In this document: positions 58,861 to 64,000 of the stretch, piece by piece
Layout: each line of letters starts with the position of its first letter
Numbering within the stretch: position 1 is the stretch's first letter
NCBI GenBank assembly: GCA_964017065.1
Contig: OZ024785.1
Coordinates: forward strand, 1,197,142-1,261,141
From: Haliclona indistincta
Lineage: Eukaryota; Porifera; Demospongiae; Haplosclerida; Chalinidae
Length of the DNA stretch: 64,000 bases
Direction of reading: 5' to 3'
The notes under the pieces: model-generated
The model's input: only the letters and a program-made list of their open reading frames with translations
Databases searched by the model: none
Told to the model about the DNA's origin: nothing
Made by a program: the position numbers and the translations under genes

Positions 58861-60835
58861 ATGCATTATCTTCACTTACTGTTGTTATCAACTATTGTGG
58901 AGTCCAGTACAAGTGAGTCCGCAGTGGTGACCTGTACCGTACTGATTTCTCTCCGAGTCCAGTAACACTGACACAAATCAGTCCTCATGGTGTAGCAGTG
59001 TGCCCAGGACAGGATCTAGTATACAACTGCACTTTAACGGATGTACCATCTGCAAGCGTGGTTTGGATCTATTCTAATGAGCAGGGAGATCTAGTGACAT
59101 TGATGCAGCTAACTACTGTAGGCAAATCAGAGAACTTTGGACCATTTTCTATAATAGTACTTCAAAGGACATTTGATCCAACTATTAGTGCTGTGTCTAC
59201 CGCTACATTGAATAGTGCTCTTCTCTCTCACAACAATACTAACCTTGCATGCACTGCTGAGGGTGCTGTGAATGCTAATGCTGATGCTACCATTTTAATA
59301 TCAGGTAATCATTTTCATAAAACATTCAGTTTTCAGTTATATTCTTCTTTTATTAGGTGCAATTTCCAGACCAACTAACCTCACTCTTGTTCCTCAAAGT
59401 TCTACATCAATTTCCTTATCATGGTCATCACCTGATAATAACTGCATGTTCTCATATGTTGTCAATGGTAGCAGCAATGGTTTAGTAGCTCAATACAGAA
59501 CAAACACTACATCACTGATAATTACTGACTTGAGTGTTGCTATGATGTATCACTTTGCTGTTGCTGTTGAAGATGCTAATTTAACAACAGGTCCATGGAG
59601 TGAGGTGGTAGACATTTTATGGGATGGTGAGTACCTAACACATTTATTAAATCATAATTTTATAGAAGTGTAGTCCCACAGCTACTAGCCTTTAACATCT
59701 CCATAGTGACAATGATGGACTTCCTGTTTATAAACTGGACAGTAAGACTATATAATGTGTACAGCAACTCGTGTTAGATTTGTGACAGGTCCCTCAGATA
59801 GAGAGTACATTGGTCACTCATTATATATTAACACACAATCTGACAGCAACAGGAAATACAACTATCATTAATAATGCCATTCCAGTAGTTAATGTATCTC
59901 TTGATGGAGTACCACCAGGTCACTATTCAGTCAATGTGACTGCTGTGAATATTGTTGGACAAGGAACAAGTGCCCAAGAAACAGTTACTGGTAGTACACT
60001 GTATAACAAATCCAAATCATTTCACTTTATTTACTTATAGTAATATTATCATCAACCTCATCTGTTGCTGGTATTGCAGTAACATCAACGTACTCAGAAA
60101 AAAATTCTCCTATAGAAAATGGTGTTCTCAGGAGCCCATCAAGAGGTGTTCCCAATTCATCTACTGATGGTGTGTCATCTTTAATCATTTCATTATGTAC
60201 ATTATAGCTAACAGCTAAACAGTTTAAAATGTTGTAATTTTTTAGATACGTCGTCTGTGACATTGAATTCTATGTCTGAGTTGACACCTTCACTCCCGCC
60301 AATGTCAGGTGACTATAATTGCAAGGTTGAGTTCTGTGTAATTATTACCTCATCATCAGCTAGTGGCAGCACTACTACTGTAATAGCAGCTTCACTTGGA
60401 GTAATAGTTGTCATAAGTATAGCACTTGTGATAACAATCACAGGAGCTATTGTGTGTTTAAGAAATAGAAGAATCATTGTGTGGTGTGATATGAGGAGAA
60501 GGAGACCATCATCACATGCTACAGCAACTACTGACCACGATAAAGAACAAGTCACTGAGCTAGCTACAGTGATCTATGACACACCTAATGTCATCAAGGA
60601 ACACACCATCACTACTCAAGAGAATGTAGCTTATGGAGGGACAATACCACTCAAAGAGAATGTAGCTTATGGAGGGACAATACCACTCAAAGAGAATGTA
60701 GCTTATGGAGGGACAATACCACTCAAAGAGAATGTAGCTTATGGAGGGACAATACTACTCAAAGAGAATGTAGCTTATGGAGGTACAATACCACTCAAAC
60801 ACAATGAGGCTTATCAACAAGTGTCTATCAACTAA
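58861..60835 (+). CDS. Receptor I: intact Ig-FN3-FN3-TM receptor with a five-repeat tyrosine tail
   Basis: Exons: signal peptide 58861-58912 (begins MHYLHLLLLSTIV), Ig 58963-59304 (VCPGQDLVYNC, VVWIYSNE, STATL, NTNLAC), FN3-1 59357-59626, FN3-2 59674-59741 and 59798-59990, stalk 60041-60169, TM/tail 60246-60835. All phases join and no internal stop is found. The type-2 TM (TTTVIAASLGVIVV) is followed by NRRIIVWCDMRRRRPSS. The tail has VIYDTP, five 36-bp units (the fourth reads TILLK) and NEAYQQVSIN, so seven tyrosines in total. It is the best-preserved long-tail member and the functional counterpart of the broken D. It is presumably a single-pass receptor that recruits SH2/PTB adaptors when phosphorylated; this is inferred from motifs. 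An ITIM-like frame lies 260 bp downstream. Confidence 0.85.
60620..60799 (+). repeat. 36-bp tail repeat in I, five units
   Basis: Five head-to-tail 36-bp units, each encoding ENVAYGGTIPLK with one tyrosine. Only two single-base differences are seen (a TILLK change and aggtaca for agggaca). This is the longest array among the paralogs. Confidence 0.95.
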
Positions 60836-61093
60836 TATGTGAATGTACTGAGTGCTTGACTTGACTACATGTATAAAATAGTATTGTACTTGTTACTGTA
60901 GTGTTTATTATACAAACTAGTATGATTTCTTTCAATGGACTATTATACTTAGTCTAGTGTAAAACTCTAATAAGTACTAGTGACAACTGTGAAGATATGG
61001 AGTTATTCACCACTTGTCCTCTCACTGATGTGATGTATCAATGAAGACACTACTGTATAAACGCGTTTTTCTTGCTTCTCAGTCTCTTCTCAG

Positions 61094-61243
61094 TTAACAC
61101 TTAATAATAGCAGGAGAATTAAGCGGCTGATTTATGCAGATCTTGTAACTGCTCCAGGAAGACGACCAATGGCTGCACCATTGTCAACACATGATCAAGT
61201 TGTGTACTCCACAGTTAACTCAAATAATTATGAATTAGTTTGA
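61094..61243 (+). other. Possible alternative last exon of I with ITIM-like motifs
   Basis: After an acceptor-like ctcttctcag, a phase-0 open frame reads LTLNNSRRIKRLIYADL, then DQVVYSTV and NNYELV, stopping at 61241. LIYADL and VVYSTV match the ITIM consensus. Against the paralog after B, the shared 99 bp have no indel and four differences (all amino-acid changing), and both ITIM cores survive. A 5-base length difference lies just upstream. Expression is unknown. Confidence 0.5.
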
Positions 61244-61752
61244 TTTTGAATAGTTTTACCTTAAATTGACACTGCTGATAACTATTAGCGCTAGCATGCA
61301 TAAAAATTATGATTAGTATATATGATCATGTTGCAGTGACAAAAACAGATTTCAAAAGGCACTTGCCAGGAGAATTTCTCGACTTTTCGTGGGTGTTTTG
61401 GTCTCGGCACTGCTTGCGTAAAGGCGCTAGACGCGCTGAAGAAGAAAGAAAGAAGAAAACGAAGATGACGAAACCCGTTTTTCACCGTTTCCATGCAGGG
61501 TTCGCCACTTTAGCAACAATTGCGAGCAGATGGGGCAACGCCAGAGAGCAGCTTTGATAAGTGTCTTTGTACGTATAAAATCCATCACCAGGCGAAATAT
61601 CAGCGTTTGAACGTTAATACATTGTATGTAGCCGCCATCTTGTTTTGTTCAACCCTGCATAGGGAATAAATTTTGCCCACTAGAAGTTGCTCGGAAGTTG
61701 CCGTGAGTAGCCCCGCCTCTTCGCATTCTTATGTGACCCGCGATTTCAGAGA

Positions 61753-62269
61753 ATGAAGTGCTGCCGTCCTGTAGCTGCTGCACTGTTTATAACCGTAGGT
61801 ATATGACATGAATTTTGAAATTAATACCAATAATTATATTTGCATGGAATTCAGTTTCCTCAGCGCATGCTGCTCCCTCGTTAAAGCTGAGTGTTGTCAA
61901 GGGCACAGCATGTCCTGGAGGAGACCTCGAGTTTACCTGTACTGCATCGACTAATACGACATCAATGTTTAATATGAGATGGACACATGGAGTAGGATCA
62001 AGCTTGACTCAAATCTTCTATCTGTATAATTTCCCAGAGACACTGACTAATAATAGTATTGCTGGTTTTACTACAACTGTTAGTATAATACCACCGGACT
62101 ACACATCAACTGCTACTCTGAGTAGAGCACTGCTCTCTGATGATAACATTACACTGCAGTGTCTGATGAATGTAATGAATCTAGGCACTAAAGGATTGCA
62201 TTCCAAACTCACTATGGTGATCCAGTATTCAGAAGCTAGTCAATTTCTGACAGTGCTGTTTCAATAGCT
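61753..62269 (+). pseudogene. Receptor J: orphan signal-peptide and Ig exons
   Basis: The signal-peptide exon 61753-61798 (MKCCRPVAAALFITV) is followed by a 56-bp intron and an Ig exon from 61855 (ACPGGDLEFTC, MRWTHG, STATLSRALLSDDNI, LQC). It is of the A/G class and open. After the second Cys the sequence departs from A and G, and no FN3, TM or tail exon follows. The frame runs to a stop at about 62267, overlapping the 3' end of the Death-domain gene on the other strand. It is either a 3'-deleted pseudogene or a small secreted single-Ig protein. Confidence 0.6.
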
Positions 62270-64000
62270 TGTTTAGTACGCTCTCCTCCCTGACCATTCA
62301 GCCATGCAGCCAGCATCTCTCGCATGCACTGTTTGACTTTGCTGTAATCAGCTTCAATTTCTTTTAAAGCATAATAATTCACTTCGAGCTGTAGCCCAAG
62401 ATCAAACCAGTCACTGCTTTTACACTTCAGTGCTGTCAACAAATCTTTAAGATGTGAGATATCTGCATGTAGTAATATACAGAGTCACATTGACACACTC
62501 ACTACAGCATACAGTACTCACCTAGTGTACCATCATCAGGTATGTTAGATAGATCAACAGTTGATACTGGTGATGCGGGAGGTACAGAGGGTGAAGCACT
62601 AAGATCTGTAGGAACTGAAATGAGCATGGAAATTCGATATTAAGTCACAAAGTGAAATACAAAGCTAACCTTTTAGAACTGATTGTGAATGCTTGATGAC
62701 AGTATCTGAGTCTAGTCCTGCTACTACCTATAGATATGATCATGCATGAGTCTTACCAACATGAGTGTTAACTCACCAGAGGATTTGTGCCTGCAAATAT
62801 ACTAGTATTGTCCAAATGCTTTCTTAAACTTAAGTAGCTCTGGGGCTCCAATTGAGGCATCTGACACCGTTCTTCCACTACATAAATGTGGCGGGATACC
62901 AGAATTAATGAATTCATGGCTTTAGCAAGTAGCTTTATTTTCTTGTCATGGGTAATAAAAATATTACCTGAACTAACATGAGCTTTCAATTCAACAGCTG
63001 CATGTGATGGTACAGTATAGGTAGCTGCTGCTAATGGTAATGCATGGATTATGATATCTATGATATCAATGCTACTAAATCACTTGATCACCTGTGACTG
63101 GACAGTATTTCTCTTCTATTTTATTAGCTACACTGTTCTCGTTCATATCCTTCAAAGCTATGATAAGCTCTTTCCAAGATGCATCAGGATAACATTTCTG
63201 CCACAAGTGGAGCATCTCAGCCTTCATTCTATCAACACCATCAGTACGGTGAGTGGATTCAATCTTGTGTAACTGGCTCATAGTCAGATCCAGATGTAAG
63301 CCAAGTAGATGCCACTCAGTAACATCCCTTACTGCTCTAACATAATCATTAACTGAGGGAGTAGAGGCTAAAGAAAACTTAACAACAATCTGTTCACATA
63401 ATAATCATACCCTTTGACTGTGACTCATCAGGTACTGTGAGATTTATATCACCTGAAATTAACCTGTACAAAACATTTGCTTGTCATGATATTCACAAGA
63501 TAACGTATTATAGCATAATCATGGAATCGATGACAAACTAATTTATTAACAAGCTTATTTATCTCACTTGTCAGCTAGTGTCTTCAGCTTGATTGCTCTG
63601 AGGGACTGAGCCAGTTCAACAGTATCTCCACCACTGTTATAAAACTGCTCAATGAGGTCATCTGGTACAACACCTGTATCTGGCATCATCTCCAGCTCTT
63701 TAGCAAGAGCTGTTATATTAGTGAGATGCATGGCTCTAGTGAGAGAAACTGCAATTTGAAGCTGATTTTCATCCTAGAGAAGTACAATAATAACAGTGTT
63801 ACTGTCGTATTATAGCTATACCTTAGAGACTTGTTTACTATCCTTGTCAACAGGGCAGAGCCAATATCGTTGACTATGAGTAGGCTTGAAGCTGTGATCA
63901 TTATGCTTACACTGAAGATAATCGCTCACAGTTTGCTCTTGACTAAATTCACAATATATATCTTGATGGTGTCTGAAAGAAGCCATCTGAGCTGGATCAA
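62236..64000 (-). CDS. Multi-exon protein with two Death domains (partial, 5' end outside window)
   Basis: Minus-strand exons, 5' to 3': 64000-63832 (Cys/His-bearing, YWLCPVDKDS), 63774-63568 (MPDTGVVPDDLIEQF, LAQSLRAIKLKTLADK), 63463-63409, 63367-63091, 63000-62777, 62727-62670, 62614-62521 (Pro/Ser-rich) and 62462-62236. The 63367-63091 exon reads as a Death domain: W-H-L-L-G-L-H-L, then LHKIES, MKAEMLHLWQK, SWKELIIALKDM and VANKIEEKY. The last exon is a second one: DWFDLGLQLEV, LKEIEA, CMREMLAAWL, then AIETALSEID at the stop. Death domains assemble cytosolic innate-immune and apoptosis complexes. No TM is seen in this part. The gene ends against receptor J, with which it overlaps tail to tail. 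Upstream domains lie beyond the window. Confidence 0.75.

Noticed and set aside
11455..60555. Recurrent minus-strand frames opposite the receptor tails (beginning MTCSLSWSVVAVACDDG)
   Set aside because: They are exact antisense shadows of the conserved TM/tail exons and recur only because those exons do. There is no independent splice or motif support.
15520..60835. Canonical ITAM or ITIM in the main receptor tail
   Set aside because: VIYDTP, VAYGGT and EAYQQV do not fit [SIVL]xYxx[IVL] or a spaced YxxL/I pair. ITIM-like motifs occur only in the separate downstream frames.

Overview
This is eukaryotic, AT-rich DNA from an animal. Its features are many short GT-AG introns (about 45-80 bp), immunoglobulin/fibronectin-III (Ig/FN3) receptor exons with signal peptides, a Death-domain gene and abundant transposon debris, including a non-LTR retrotransposon with a 2A-like peptide. 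Together these fit a demosponge such as Amphimedon; that identity is an inference. No bacterial operon, CRISPR array, rRNA or convincing tRNA was seen. Every gene model here was built by eye from splice sites, reading frame and comparison between the paralogs in the window. The main content is a tandem cluster of ten plus-strand receptor genes or fragments, A-J, from 10.2 to 62.3 kb. A full gene has this exon order: short phase-1 signal-peptide exon; Ig exon; FN3-1 exon; FN3-2 split over two exons; one or two Ser/Thr-rich stalk exons; one last exon with the transmembrane (TM) helix, an Arg-rich stop-transfer and a tyrosine-rich cytoplasmic tail. The tail is nearly identical in nucleotide sequence in all nine genes that have it, while the Ig heads fall into three divergent classes. 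It contains VIYDTP, 1-5 copies of a 36-bp unit encoding ENVAYGGTIPLK, and NEAYQQV. B, G and I look intact. A, D, E, F, H and J carry clear lesions, and C has only a shortened tail. Two minus-strand relatives, M (34.7-31.9 kb) and L (51.5-42.0 kb), have signal peptide, Ig, FN3, an extra membrane-proximal domain, a TM helix and a short tail without the tyrosine repeats. Each starts head to head with a tyrosine-tail gene: M/F about 300 bp apart, L/G about 180 bp apart. This suggests shared promoters and paired receptors. Downstream of B and I, and in weaker form after F, lies a short open frame with ITIM-like motifs (LIYADL, V-x-Y-x-T-V) that could be an alternative last exon. Layout. 0-0.5 kb: minisatellite and retroelement C-terminal fragment. 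0.5-4.1 kb: non-coding with small repeats. 4.1-7.6 kb: intron-containing Plavaka-like transposase. 7.9-10.2 kb: repeat units that end inside the broken Ig exon of A. 10.2-25.2 kb: genes A-D, with a 3.3-kb insertion in D. 26-29 kb: TTAA-flanked MITEs and two small unrecognised minus-strand genes. 30.9-37.8 kb: E, M and F. 38-51 kb: more MITEs, a 2A-bearing retrotransposon fragment, a Helitron-like fragment beside an assembly gap, and gene L. 51.6-62.3 kb: G, H, I and J. 62.2-64 kb: a convergent Death-domain gene that runs off the window. The C-D and H-I blocks, including the DNA between and before the genes, are paralogous segmental duplicates. The overall picture is an expanding, converting and decaying family of innate or allorecognition-type receptors (role inferred) beside a Death-domain signalling gene.
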